A program made the translations under genes and the position numbers. The notes under the pieces are model-generated. The model saw only the letters and a program-made list of their open reading frames with translations. It was not told the origin of the DNA and searched no databases. A stretch of DNA of 41,741 nucleotides from NCBI RefSeq assembly GCF_015645445.1, contig NZ_JADOGI010000083.1:1-41741 (forward strand), written 5' to 3'. Positions 22,147-29,960 of the stretch are shown piece by piece. Within the stretch, counting starts at the first letter, position 1; every line of letters begins with the position of its first letter. This DNA is from Nonomuraea cypriaca. Lineage in GTDB: Bacteria; Actinomycetota; Actinomycetes; Streptosporangiales; Streptosporangiaceae.

Positions 22147-22491
22147 TCATAGGAAGTCCTCCGCTCCGCTATCGCTACGCTCCTGTCGCTGCCCTGGGAT
22201 CTGGTCTCTCTCCTCGAAGGTGAACCTGCCTAGGCACTCCAACCGCTTGGGGGGATCTCTCCAGGGCTGGCTGATGTCGTAGGAGACCACGTGCCCGTAG
22301 CCGCCGCTGGTAAGTGAGTTCGCAAGGAAGGTCCAGGCGATCTCTTGGTCCGAGGTGACGTGAACCTTGTCCGGAAATAGTCGGCGATCGCCTTTCCAGG
22401 TTGCGGCGAAATAGAGGATTGGGTAGTCCGCAGGGACCGAGAGCAACCTTCCTTCGATCTCCAGCACGATCTTCCGTAGGGAATCGGTCAT
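22147..22491 (-). CDS. Hypothetical protein, divergent from the GntR-type gene
   Basis: A 114-residue protein starting at ATG 22491 with no ribosome site. A TAGTAT box about 7 nt upstream would suit a leaderless message, common in actinobacteria. The N-terminal half is a plausible alpha/beta fold (LRKIVLEIEGRLLSVPADYP, YFAATWKGDRRLFPDKVHVT, SDQEIAWTFLANSL). The C-terminal tail is Gln/Arg/Glu-rich. Base composition matches the phage. It is the only convincing minus-strand phage gene besides int, suggesting expression in the lysogen. Function unknown. Confidence 0.55.
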   Translation of the reverse strand: MTDSLRKIVLEIEGRLLSVPADYPILYFAATWKGDRRLFPDKVHVTSDQEIAWTFLANSLTSGGYGHVVSYDISQPWRDPPKRLECLGRFTFEERDQIPGQRQERSDSGAEDFL

Positions 22492-22569
22492 GAGAGGATA
22501 CTAGTTCAGGCTTGCTAACCATGCTAGGGGTGCCGCTATCGCTGAGCAGGGCAAGCACTACATAGCCTC

Positions 22570-22827
22570 GTGATCGTGACTCAGTGGAAGCCCGATACGC
22601 CCCGATGGGTTCAGATTTACGAGATCATCAAAGAACGCATCGAGACTGGCGTTTACCAACCTGGAGATCAGTTGCCATCGGTGTTGAAGATCCAGGAAGA
22701 GTTCGGTGTCGCTACCGCAACCGGTCAGAAGGTCCTGCACCAGCTTCGTAAGGATGGCCTGTCCTACACGGAACCTGGTATGGGGACCTTCGTGAAGCAG
22801 CGGAGCCCTGGCGAAGCGCATCCTTAG
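22570..22827 (+). CDS. GntR-type winged-helix DNA-binding protein (domain only)
   Basis: An 85-residue protein consisting of just the GntR DNA-binding domain: WVQIYEIIKERIETGVYQPG, DQLPSVLKIQEEFGVATATG (helix-turn-helix), QKVLHQLRKDGLSYTEPGMG and TFVKQ. No effector domain. GTG 22570 stands 5 nt after TACATA, so it is probably leaderless; GTG 22576 is an alternative. It faces away from the gene at 22491, across a 78-bp intergenic region in which it may bind. It is the best candidate for a lysogeny or excision regulator. Such stand-alone domains are also common on actinobacterial integrative elements. Confidence 0.75.
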   Translation: MIVTQWKPDTPRWVQIYEIIKERIETGVYQPGDQLPSVLKIQEEFGVATATGQKVLHQLRKDGLSYTEPGMGTFVKQRSPGEAHP

Positions 22828-22876
22828 CCTTCGGGCGGATGCTTCTGGAGTCTTCTGGCGGAGCAGTGACGGAGCC

Positions 22877-22917
22877 AGAAACCCCCCACCCGATGTCTTT
22901 CCAGGTGAGGGGCTTCT
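22877..22917. terminator. Stem-loop between GntR gene and rnpB (bidirectional)
   Basis: CCCCCCACC/GGTGAGGGG with one internal mismatch and a 13-nt loop. On the minus strand it is followed by GGTTTCT, so it can end rnpB transcription. It may be host DNA, which would place the prophage end to its left. Two smaller inverted repeats (GCATCC/GGATGC near 22818-22842 and TTCTGGC/GCCAGAA near 22854-22881) precede it. Confidence 0.65.
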
Positions 22918-22922
22918 AGAGT

Positions 22923-23312
22923 GACGAGTTAGCCTGTAGGCCGGGTTCTGTTCCTTCGTGCGAAGGGGCGACCATCCATCTAGGGCCGCCGTTGCCGGCG
23001 GTCTCAAGCGGTCTACCCGCGCGGCTCGGGCGGGCAGCCCTCGAACGCCGCGCGCGAGACGCTCCGAAGAGCGTCCCTTCTTGACCTTGCTCCGGGTGGG
23101 GTTTACCTAGCCGCCCACGTCACCGTGGGCGCTGGTGGTCTCTTACACCACCCTTTCACCCTTACCTCCCGTAGGCCGGGAGGCGGTCTGCTTTCTGTGG
23201 CACTGTCCCGCGGGTCACCCCGGGTCGGCGTTACCGACCACCCTGCCCTGTGGAGCCCGGACCTTCCTCGGCGGGCCCGAAGGCCCGACGCGGTCGCCCG
23301 GCCGACTCGTCC
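22923..23312 (-). ncRNA. rnpB: RNase P RNA, class A (catalytic RNA for tRNA 5' processing)
   Basis: The minus strand carries the universal blocks in order: GAGGAAGGTCCGGGCTCCAC (CR-I), GACAGTGCCACAGAAAGCAG, AGGGTGAAAGGGTGGTGTAA, CCAGCGCCCACGGTGACGTG, CGGCTAGGTAAACCCCACC, GAGCAAGGTCAAGAAGGGAC, GCGGGTAGACCGCTTGAG, CCCTAGATGGATGG (CR-IV/V) and ACAGAACCCGGCCTACAG. P1 forms between GACGAGT (5' end near 23312) and ACTCGTC (3' end near 22923). Upstream, TAAACT lies about 7 nt before the 5' end as a -10 box. Length about 390 nt is normal for actinobacteria. Confidence 0.97.
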
Positions 23313-23383
23313 ACGGAAGTTTACCGCAAGTCATTCCCAACCGACCCACAAGATCAATTCGCTGGAACGGGTCGTGCCCGCGC

Positions 23384-24613
23384 TCAGCGCAGGTGTGAGG
23401 TGTCGTTGAACGTCTTCACCACGGCCGGCCCGTCCGCGTAGTACTCGATCAGCGACAGACACGCGACGTCGAGGTGCATCCGGTAGAGGGCCTCCAGCGG
23501 GGCCATCAGTGCCAGTCTCAGGAGCATCTTGATCGGGGTCACGTGGGAGACCGCGAGGACGGTCTTGCCTTCGTACCGCTCCACCAGACGCTCCCCCGCC
23601 GCCTGTACGCGCACCGCCGTCGTGGCGAAGCTCTCACCGCCCGGCGGGGCGGTGGCGGGGTCGGCGAGCCAGGCGGCGAGTTCGGCCGGCCAGCGGCGCT
23701 GGACCTCCGTGAACGTGTGGCCCTCCCAGGCGCCGAAATCGGCTTCCCTGAGGTCTTCGTCCACTTCGACGTGGAGGCCGGTTCGCTGGGCCACCGCCTC
23801 CGCCGTCTGCCTGGCCCGCTTGAGCGGCGAGGTCACGATCACGTCCAGCCGGTACGGCTCCCGCGACAACCTCTCCGCCGCCGCGGCCGCCTGAGCCAGG
23901 CCGTTGGCGGAGAGCTCGGCGTCGCCCCGGCCGGAGAACCTGCGTTCCACGGACAGTTCGGTCTCGCCGTGCCTGAGCAGGAGCAACGAGGTCGCCACCC
24001 GGGTCGGCGGCGCCCAGCCGGTGCCCTTGCCGCGCTGCTGCGCGGTGGCGAGCGAGGCGGTGGGGGCGGACAGCTCGGAGAGGTCGCCCGCGTCCAGGAG
24101 GTCCGTCTGCCGGGCGACGGCCGGCGGTGCGGTGCGGGCCGGCGGCGCGGGAGCCTCGGGAGCCGCGCCTGCGGCGCCGCCCGCCTTCCAGGTCAGGCCC
24201 TTGGCGGCGGCGTCCATGGCCTCGTTGGCCAGGCGGTCGGCGTGCTTGTTGCGTTCGCGGGGGATCCACGTCCACTCCGTCACGCGCAGCTTCCTGACCA
24301 GGGCGCTCGCCTCCCTCGCGAGCGGCCGCAGACCTTCGTGCTTGACCTTCCAGCGGCCGGCCATCTGCTCGATGACGAGCTTCGAGTCCATCCGCACGGC
24401 CACCGACGCCCCCTCGCCCCCGAGGCCGAGCACGGCGGTCAGGCCGGCGATCAGCCCGCGGTATTCGGCGACGTTGTTGGTGGTGACGCCGATCGCCTCG
24501 GCCACCTCCGCCAGCACCTGGCCGTCCGCGGCGTCCGTGACGACAGCGCCGTAGCCGGCCGGCCCGGGGTTGCCGCGCGAGCCGCCGTCGGCCTCGATGA
24601 CGTACGACGTCAA
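23384..24613 (-). CDS. Bifunctional RNase HI / histidine phosphatase
   Basis: A 409-residue two-domain enzyme known in actinobacteria (Rv2228c type). Residues 1-135 are RNase HI: YVIEADGGSRGNPGPAGYGA with the first Asp, the NNVAEYRGLIAGL Glu, MDSKLVIEQMAGRW with Asp, and HADRLANEAMD near the end. It cuts RNA in RNA-DNA hybrids. After an Ala/Pro linker, the phosphatase starts at LLLRHGETELSVERRFSGRG (catalytic His) with HVTPIK as second His near 365; this domain is alpha-ribazole phosphatase-like. The start is TTG, overlapping the upstream stop (TTGA) with GGAG before it; longer frames upstream have no ribosome site. Confidence 0.92.
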   Translation of the reverse strand: MTSYVIEADGGSRGNPGPAGYGAVVTDAADGQVLAEVAEAIGVTTNNVAEYRGLIAGLTAVLGLGGEGASVAVRMDSKLVIEQMAGRWKVKHEGLRPLAREASALVRKLRVTEWTWIPRERNKHADRLANEAMDAAAKGLTWKAGGAAGAAPEAPAPPARTAPPAVARQTDLLDAGDLSELSAPTASLATAQQRGKGTGWAPPTRVATSLLLLRHGETELSVERRFSGRGDAELSANGLAQAAAAAERLSREPYRLDVIVTSPLKRARQTAEAVAQRTGLHVEVDEDLREADFGAWEGHTFTEVQRRWPAELAAWLADPATAPPGGESFATTAVRVQAAGERLVERYEGKTVLAVSHVTPIKMLLRLALMAPLEALYRMHLDVACLSLIEYYADGPAVVKTFNDTSHLR

Positions 24614-25350
24614 AGGCCCGACTCCGCCGTGCGTACGAGGATGCGCCGGCACTCGTCGCACCGCAGCACCTCGTCGTGGGGCGCGGCCTTGATGCGGTTC
24701 ATCTCGGCGATGGACAGGGCCACCTTGCACCCCTGGCACCGGCCGCCGCGCAGCATGGCGGCGCCGACGGAGTATTGGTCCTTGAGCTTCTCGTAGAGCG
24801 CGAGCAGGTCGGCGGGGATCTCACCGATGGCGGCCGCGCGGCGGCCCCGGACCTCGGCCGCCTCCTTGTCGATCTCGGCGAGCGCGGCGTCGCGGCGGTC
24901 CTCGGCCGTGGAGAGCGCGGCCCGGACCTCGTCGCGCTGCGTCACCAGGTCGGTGACCTTGGTCTCGGCCGCCTCGCGGCGCTCCATGATCTCCAGCACG
25001 ACCTCCTCGAGGTCGCCCTGGCGCTTCTGCAGCGAGACGATCTCGGACTGGAGGCTCGCCAGGTCGCGCGGTGAGGTCACGGCGCCGGAGTCGAGGCGCT
25101 TCTGGTCGCGGTCGGCACGGGTGCGCACGGCGTCGACGTCGCTCTCGGACTTGGCCTGCTCGCGGGCCAGGTCACCGGTCTCCGTCTCGGCCTCGATGAC
25201 CTGGGTGGCGAGTTTGGCGAACAGCTTGGAACGCTCGTCGATCTCGGCCAGCTCCGGCAAGGTGCGGCGGCGGTGCGCCAGCCGGTCGAGCACGGAGTCG
25301 AGCTCTGCCAGGTCGAGCAGTCGCTTCTGTGCCTCAGGGGCTGCTTTCAT
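24610..25350 (-). CDS. Coiled-coil protein with C-terminal zinc ribbon (DUF164/CdsZ type)
   Basis: Start at ATG 25350 behind AGAGGATATTGATC gives 246 residues; an upstream TTG is less likely. Residues ~15-175 are a long antiparallel coiled coil (LLDLAELDSVLDRLAHRRRT, DLASLQSEIVSLQKRQGDLE). The end carries a zinc ribbon CQGCKVALS and RCDECRRIL (C4). This family lies beside NIF3 in most actinobacteria. It is thought to act in nucleic-acid or translation quality control, but its job is not firmly established. Overlaps the RNase HI gene by 4 nt. Confidence 0.9.
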   Translation of the reverse strand: MKAAPEAQKRLLDLAELDSVLDRLAHRRRTLPELAEIDERSKLFAKLATQVIEAETETGDLAREQAKSESDVDAVRTRADRDQKRLDSGAVTSPRDLASLQSEIVSLQKRQGDLEEVVLEIMERREAAETKVTDLVTQRDEVRAALSTAEDRRDAALAEIDKEAAEVRGRRAAAIGEIPADLLALYEKLKDQYSVGAAMLRGGRCQGCKVALSIAEMNRIKAAPHDEVLRCDECRRILVRTAESGL

Positions 25351-25352
25351 GA

Positions 25353-26162
25353 TCAATATCCTCTTGTCCAAGCATCGGTGACCGCGGCGGAGACACGCGT
25401 TTCAACCGTAACGCCACTGGCGTGCAGGATGGACGCCGCGCTGTCGAGCCACGGCCACTCGGTCGCCCAATGTGCGGCGTCGATCAGCGCGGGCCCGCCG
25501 GACTCCACGAATTCGCTGGCCGGATGATGTCGTAGATCCGCCGTGAGGAACACGTCGACCCCGGCGGCCTCGGCCGCGCCGAGGAGCGAGTCGCCCGCGC
25601 CGCCGCTGACCGCCACCCGGGCGACGGGACGGGACAGGTCGCCCGCCACGCGCAGCCCTCCCGGCGTCCTGGGCAGCCCCTTGGCCGCCAGCACCGCGAA
25701 CTCGCCCAGTGTCGTCTCCTCCGGCAGGTCCCCGACGCGGCCCAGGCCGCGCCACGGGTCGTCATCGAACGGCTGGAGCGGCACCAGGTCGCCGACCAGG
25801 CCGACGGCTCTGGCCAGGGCGTCGGAGACGCCGGGGTTGGCGACGTCGGCGTTGGTGTGGGCCGTGTAGAGGGCGACGTCGTTCTTGATCAGGGTGTGGA
25901 CGAGACGGCCCTTGGGGGTGGTCGCGGCCACGCTCGTGGTGCCGCGCAGGTAGAGGGGGTGGTGGACGACGATCAGGTCGGCCCGCCAGTCGAGGGCCTC
26001 CCCGGCCACGGCGGCGACGGGATCGACCGCGAACAGCACCCGCCGCACCTGCTGGGCCGGGTCACCGCTGACCAGCCCCACCGCGTCCCAGGACTCGGCT
26101 CGGGCGGGCGGGTAGGCCGTCTCGAGCACCTCGATCACGTCAGTCAACGTCACAGCAGCCAC
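25353..26162 (-). CDS. NIF3-like dinuclear metal-centre protein
   Basis: A 269-residue protein of the YbgI/NIF3 family; related proteins have GTP cyclohydrolase-like or metal-dependent hydrolase folds, substrate uncertain. Seen: LTDVIEVLETAYPPARAESW, DAVGLVSGDP, the metal-binding IVVHHPLYLRG (two His), LYTAHTNADVANPGVSDALA (His), VSGGAGDSLLGAAEAAGVDV, TADLRHHPASEF and DAAHWATEWPW (His, Glu). GTG start at 26162 (a GTG three codons on is possible). It leads the three-gene cluster ending in RNase HI, a layout shared with Mycobacterium (Rv2230c-Rv2228c). Confidence 0.93.
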   Translation of the reverse strand: MAAVTLTDVIEVLETAYPPARAESWDAVGLVSGDPAQQVRRVLFAVDPVAAVAGEALDWRADLIVVHHPLYLRGTTSVAATTPKGRLVHTLIKNDVALYTAHTNADVANPGVSDALARAVGLVGDLVPLQPFDDDPWRGLGRVGDLPEETTLGEFAVLAAKGLPRTPGGLRVAGDLSRPVARVAVSGGAGDSLLGAAEAAGVDVFLTADLRHHPASEFVESGGPALIDAAHWATEWPWLDSAASILHASGVTVETRVSAAVTDAWTRGY

Positions 26163-26256
26163 CTGGGCAGACTATCGGTCCCCGGGAGGCCCGGGGGTGT
26201 CGCCAGAACGGGGTTCGGCGTAATGTAAGTGGATCCTGACAGGCGGAGGACGGGTC

Positions 26257-27738
26257 ATGTCACCAAGCGTCGCGATCATCGGAGCGGGGTTCGGCGGACT
26301 GTGCATGGCGATCCGGCTCGAACGCGCCGGCATCCACTCCTACACCGTGTACGAGAAGGCGGACGGCCTCGGCGGCACCTGGCGCGACAACAGCTACCCC
26401 GGAGCGGGCTGCGACATTCCCTCGCACTTGTACTCCTACTCATTCGAGAAGTACACGAGCTGGACCCGCCGCTTTCCGGAACAGCCAGAAATTCTCAGCT
26501 ATCTCGAACATTGCGCCGATAAATACCGCGTCAGGGAAAAAATCCGTTTCCGTACGGAAGTCCGGCGGGCCGTCTTCGACGACGGGGCCTGGCAGGTCAC
26601 CTCGTACGCCGGAGACGAAGAGCGGACGGAGACGTACGACGTGGTCGTCATGGGGGTCGGCCAGCTCAACCGGCCACGCCTGCCCGACATCCCCGGCATG
26701 GCGGACTTCGAGGGCGTCTCCTTCCACTCCGCCAGGTGGGACCACGACCACGACCTCACGGGCCGCCGCGTCGCGGTGATCGGGAGCGGCTCCTCGGCCG
26801 CACAGCTCATCCCGCGCGTCGCGGAGCAGGCCGAGCACCTGTACGTCTTCCAGCGCACGCCCAACTGGGTGATCCCCAAGCCGGACGCCGAGTTCGGCCC
26901 GCTGGCCAGGCTCGCGTTCCGCTTCGTCCCCGGCCTCCAGCGCGTCTACCGCGAGTGGATCTACCGGTACGCGGAAGGCACCCTCCACCCCGCGCTCGCC
27001 CAGGGCTGGAGCGCGGAGCCGCTGAGGAAGCGGGCGCTGGAGCACCTGCACTCCCAGGTGCCGGATCCGGAGCTGCGCGCCAAGCTCACGCCCGGCTACC
27101 CGCCCGGCTGCAAGCGGATCGTCATCGACAGCTCCTTCTATCCGGCGCTGACCAGGGACGACGTCGAGGTGGTCACCGACGGGATCGTCCGGATCACGGC
27201 GAAGGGCGTCGAGACGACCGAGGGGCCGTACGCGGTGGACACGATCGTCTGCGCGACCGGGTTCAAGAGCACCGAGTTCCTCGCGCCGATGGAGGTCAGG
27301 GGGCGCGGCGGGCGTTCGCTGGAGGAGCAGTGGGCGGACGGGGCGGAGGCCTATCTGGGGATCTCCGTGCCGAACTTCCCGAACATGTTCCTGCTCTACG
27401 GCCCCAACACCAACCTCGGGCACAACTCCATCGTCTTCATGATCGAGTGCCAGGTGGCTCATGTCATGTCCTGCCTGGCGTACCTCTCCGGGAGCGGGCC
27501 CATCGAGGTGCGGCCCGAGGCGATGGCGGCGTGGCGGCGGCGGCTCGACGCGGCGATGGCGCGGATGGTGTGGGGCGGCGACTGCCAGAGCTGGTACAAA
27601 ACGGCGGAGGGGCGCGTCACGAACAACTGGCCTGGCCCGACGACGCTCTACCGCCGGCTGACGGCCAGGCCCCCGTTCCGTGCGTATCGCCCGGTCAGCG
27701 CCGGGGAGGCGTTGGAGCCGGTCGGGGTCGCGCGATAA
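26257..27738 (+). CDS. FAD-dependent Baeyer-Villiger-type monooxygenase
   Basis: A 493-residue flavoprotein that inserts oxygen next to ketones using NADPH. FAD site GAGFGGL at residues ~8-14; EKADGLGGTWRDNSYPGAGC with the GGTW and YPG.xCD motifs; the BVMO fingerprint FEGVSFHSARWD near residues 150-161; NADPH site VIGSGSSAAQLIP; ATGF near 330; then YGPNTNLGHNS. Length is normal for the class. GGCGGAGGA precedes ATG. It runs divergently from NIF3 (94 nt apart) and is followed after 10 nt by a dipeptidase. Substrate unknown; steroid or aryl ketones are possible. Confidence 0.9.
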   Translation: MSPSVAIIGAGFGGLCMAIRLERAGIHSYTVYEKADGLGGTWRDNSYPGAGCDIPSHLYSYSFEKYTSWTRRFPEQPEILSYLEHCADKYRVREKIRFRTEVRRAVFDDGAWQVTSYAGDEERTETYDVVVMGVGQLNRPRLPDIPGMADFEGVSFHSARWDHDHDLTGRRVAVIGSGSSAAQLIPRVAEQAEHLYVFQRTPNWVIPKPDAEFGPLARLAFRFVPGLQRVYREWIYRYAEGTLHPALAQGWSAEPLRKRALEHLHSQVPDPELRAKLTPGYPPGCKRIVIDSSFYPALTRDDVEVVTDGIVRITAKGVETTEGPYAVDTIVCATGFKSTEFLAPMEVRGRGGRSLEEQWADGAEAYLGISVPNFPNMFLLYGPNTNLGHNSIVFMIECQVAHVMSCLAYLSGSGPIEVRPEAMAAWRRRLDAAMARMVWGGDCQSWYKTAEGRVTNNWPGPTTLYRRLTARPPFRAYRPVSAGEALEPVGVAR

Positions 27739-27748
27739 CGTCCAACGC

Positions 27749-28777
27749 ATGACGATTCCCCTGCAACAGCGCGCCGTCGTGGCCGACACGCACAACGATC
27801 TGCTCATGGCCGTCTCCGCCCGGCCGCCGGGGCAGTGGGCCTCGTTCTTCCGTGAGAGATGGTTGCCGCAGCTCATCGCGGGCGGTGTGAACCTGCAGGT
27901 GCTGCCGGTCTTCATCGATGACCAGCATCGGCCGGAGGGCGCGTTGCGGCAGACGTTGCGCATGATCGAGTGCGCCCACGTCCTCGCCGAGGGCAACGCC
28001 GAGCACGTCGGGATCTGCCTCGACGCGGCCGACATCGACCGGACGCTCGGCGAGGGCAGGATCGCGCTGGTGATCGCGCTGGAGAGCATGCCCGGCCTCG
28101 ACACGAGCGTGGAGCTGATCTCGACCGTCCACCGGCTGGGCGTGCGAGTGGCGTCCATCGCGCACTTCGGCCGCACCGCGCTGGCCGACGGCAGCGGCGA
28201 GGACGCCACGGGCAGCGGCCTGACCTCCCACGGCGTGGCCGCGCTGCGCGAGATGGAGCGGCTCGGCATCGTCTTCGACATCTCCCACCTGGGCGCCTCC
28301 GGTGTCGCCCACGCACTCGAACTGGCGACCAAGCCGGTCATGGCGACCCATTCCGCCGCCCGCGCGCTGCGCGACCACCACCGCAACCTCACCGACGACC
28401 AGTTGCGCGCGGTGGCCGCCAAGGGCGGCGTGATCTGCGTCAACTTCTTCGCCCCCTTCCTCGCCGAGCGTACGGAGGACATGACGCTCGACCGCCTGCT
28501 CGACCACATCGAGCACATCGTGGCCGTGGCCGGGATCGACCACGTCGGCCTCGGCCCCGACTTCATCCGCGAGGTCATGCTGGACCTGACGCCACCGTGC
28601 TGCGAGGACGTCAACGCCAGGGGCGTGGACCCCAAGCGCGCGGTGCCCGGCCTGGAGGGGCCGGCGGGCCTGCCCATGGTCACCGAGGGCCTGCTGGCCA
28701 GGGGCCTGCAGGAGAAGGACGTCATGAAGATCATCGGGGGCAACGTCCACCGGTTCCTCGGGGAGCGGCTGGCATGA
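27749..28777 (+). CDS. Membrane-dipeptidase-type zinc peptidase (M19)
   Basis: A 342-residue protein starting MTIPLQQRAVVADTHNDLLM. The HxD metal pair is THND at the N-terminus. The further M19 blocks are EGRIALVIALESMPGL (bridging Glu), GIVFDISHLGASGVAHALEL (His), KPVMATHSAARALRDHHRNL (His, Arg), GGVICVNFFAPF and DHVGLGPDF (Asp). The family hydrolyses dipeptides and some beta-lactams. No signal peptide, so probably cytoplasmic here. Its stop overlaps the next ATG (ATGA), indicating an operon with the M20 peptidase. Confidence 0.9.
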   Translation: MTIPLQQRAVVADTHNDLLMAVSARPPGQWASFFRERWLPQLIAGGVNLQVLPVFIDDQHRPEGALRQTLRMIECAHVLAEGNAEHVGICLDAADIDRTLGEGRIALVIALESMPGLDTSVELISTVHRLGVRVASIAHFGRTALADGSGEDATGSGLTSHGVAALREMERLGIVFDISHLGASGVAHALELATKPVMATHSAARALRDHHRNLTDDQLRAVAAKGGVICVNFFAPFLAERTEDMTLDRLLDHIEHIVAVAGIDHVGLGPDFIREVMLDLTPPCCEDVNARGVDPKRAVPGLEGPAGLPMVTEGLLARGLQEKDVMKIIGGNVHRFLGERLA

Positions 28778-29835
28778 TCGGGGACCTGGAAGAGCTGGTT
28801 CTGTGCGAGTCGTTCTCCAGCGACCACGAGGCCGTGGCGCGCAGCGCCAAGGTCGTCGCCGCGATGGGGGCCCGGCATCTGGGCGTCCAGCCCGAGTTCC
28901 TGGAGATCGACGGCGTGACCCACCTGCGGTGGACGTTCGGGACGCCCAGGGTGCTCCTCCTCGGTCACCACGACACCGTCTGGCCGATCGGCAGTCTCGC
29001 CACGCATCCGTGGTCGGTGGCCGACGGGGTGGCGCGTGGGCCCGGGGTGTTCGACATGAAGGCGGGGCTGGTGCAGACGTTCCACGCGCTGGCGGGGCTC
29101 GGCTCGCCCGACGGCGTCACCCTGCTGATCACGGGTGACGAGGAGGTCGGCTCCCCCACCTCGGCGAGGCTGATCGAGGAGACCGCGCGCGGACTTGCCG
29201 CCGCCTTCGTCATGGAGGCCAGCGCGGACGGCGGGGCGCTGAAGACCTCACGCAAGGGCACGTCCCTCTACACCGTGAACGTCCACGGCAAGGCCGCCCA
29301 CGCGGGGCTCGAGCCGGAGAAGGGGGCCAACGCCGGGATCGAGCTGGCACACCAGATCCTGGCCGTCGCCGCCATGGGCCGCGGCGCGACGACGGTCACG
29401 CCGACCGTCCTGTCGGGGGGCACCACGCTCAACACCGTTCCCGCCGCCGCCTCGGCCGGGGTGGACGTACGCGTGGCCGAGGTGGCGGAGCAGGCCAGGG
29501 TGGACGAGGCGATGCTGGCCCTGCGGCCGGTCGTGCCAGGCACCCGCCTGGAGGTGCTCGGCGGCCCCAACCGCCCGCCGCTGGAGGGCACGATGTCGGC
29601 CGCGCTCTTCTCGCTGGCCCAGGAGCTGGCGGCGGGCCTGGGGCTGGGGCCGCTCTCCTCGGCGTCGGTGGGCGGGGCCTCGGACGGCAACTTCACGGCG
29701 GGAGCCGGATGCCCGACCCTCGACGGGCTCGGGGCCGTCGGCGGCGGGGCGCACGCCGACCACGAGCACGTCGTCGTCGCCGAGATGCCCCGGCGCACCG
29801 CACTGCTCCGCGCCCTGATCGAAGCGGTCCGCTGA
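28774..29835 (+). CDS. M20 family metallopeptidase (carboxypeptidase G2 / deacetylase type)
   Basis: A 353-residue zinc peptidase. Metal ligands: LLLGHHDTVWPIG (His, near residue 70), GPGVFDMKAGL (bridging Asp), TGDEEVGSPTS (catalytic Glu pair), AFVMEASADGG (Asp/Glu), and GGGAHADHEHV near the end (His). The lid domain GTSLYTVNVHGKAAHAGLEP carries the family dimer motif. CPG2-like members remove C-terminal glutamate or cut small amides. Translationally coupled to M19; the pair may degrade peptides or amides. The last 33 bases with the stop codon are repeated twice more downstream. Confidence 0.9.
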   Translation: MIGDLEELVLCESFSSDHEAVARSAKVVAAMGARHLGVQPEFLEIDGVTHLRWTFGTPRVLLLGHHDTVWPIGSLATHPWSVADGVARGPGVFDMKAGLVQTFHALAGLGSPDGVTLLITGDEEVGSPTSARLIEETARGLAAAFVMEASADGGALKTSRKGTSLYTVNVHGKAAHAGLEPEKGANAGIELAHQILAVAAMGRGATTVTPTVLSGGTTLNTVPAAASAGVDVRVAEVAEQARVDEAMLALRPVVPGTRLEVLGGPNRPPLEGTMSAALFSLAQELAAGLGLGPLSSASVGGASDGNFTAGAGCPTLDGLGAVGGGAHADHEHVVVAEMPRRTALLRALIEAVR

Positions 29836-29911
29836 CTGCTCTGCTCCGCGCCCTGATCGAAGCGGTCCGCTGACTGCTCTGCTCCGCGCCCTGATCGAAG
29901 CGGTCCGCTGA
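29803..29911 (+). repeat. 38-bp tandem repeat over the 3' end of the M20 gene
   Basis: Copy 1 is the gene end (29803-29835, 33 bp of the unit). Copies 2 (29836-29873) and 3 (29874-29911) repeat it exactly with CTGCT added in front, each ending in the same TGA. All three are identical, so the expansion is recent. Confidence 0.95.
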
Positions 29912-29917
29912 CACGGC

Positions 29918-29950
29918 GCCGCCCTCCGCCGGCGAGCGGCGGAGGGCGGC
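29918..29950. terminator. Bidirectional terminator between M20 and SSI genes
   Basis: A 14-bp GC stem GCCGCCCTCCGCC / GGCGGAGGGCGGC (plus an inner G-C) with a 5-nt loop, between two convergent genes. No T-run, as is common in actinomycetes. Confidence 0.75.
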
Positions 29951-29960
29951 CGGACGCGCG

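Larger units (their letters stand above)
130..22900. mobile_element. Integrated HK97-like siphovirus prophage (boundaries approximate)
   Basis: A continuous block of phage genes: integrase at the left edge, HNH/zinc-ribbon early-type genes, and a canonical late order TerS-TerL-portal-protease-capsid-tail. Base composition is visibly lower in GC than the chromosome from 22.9 kb on. The right limit lies between the GntR-type gene (stop at 22827) and the 3' end of rnpB (22923). The left limit may be near 130, where the integrase frame stops resembling its family and a GC-richer stretch begins. No direct repeat that could be attL/attR was found by eye between 1-200 and 22820-22930, so both ends are inferred. 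Confidence 0.9.

Noticed and set aside
22558..23007. 149-codon minus-strand frame across the prophage-rnpB junction
   Set aside because: Antisense to the GntR-like gene and running into rnpB; no family pattern, and no integrase C-terminus in it.
26440..29085. 881-codon minus-strand open frame
   Set aside because: It lies antisense to three clearly real genes (monooxygenase, M19, M20); its product is Arg/Pro/Ser-rich without domains. A product of the high-GC third-position bias.
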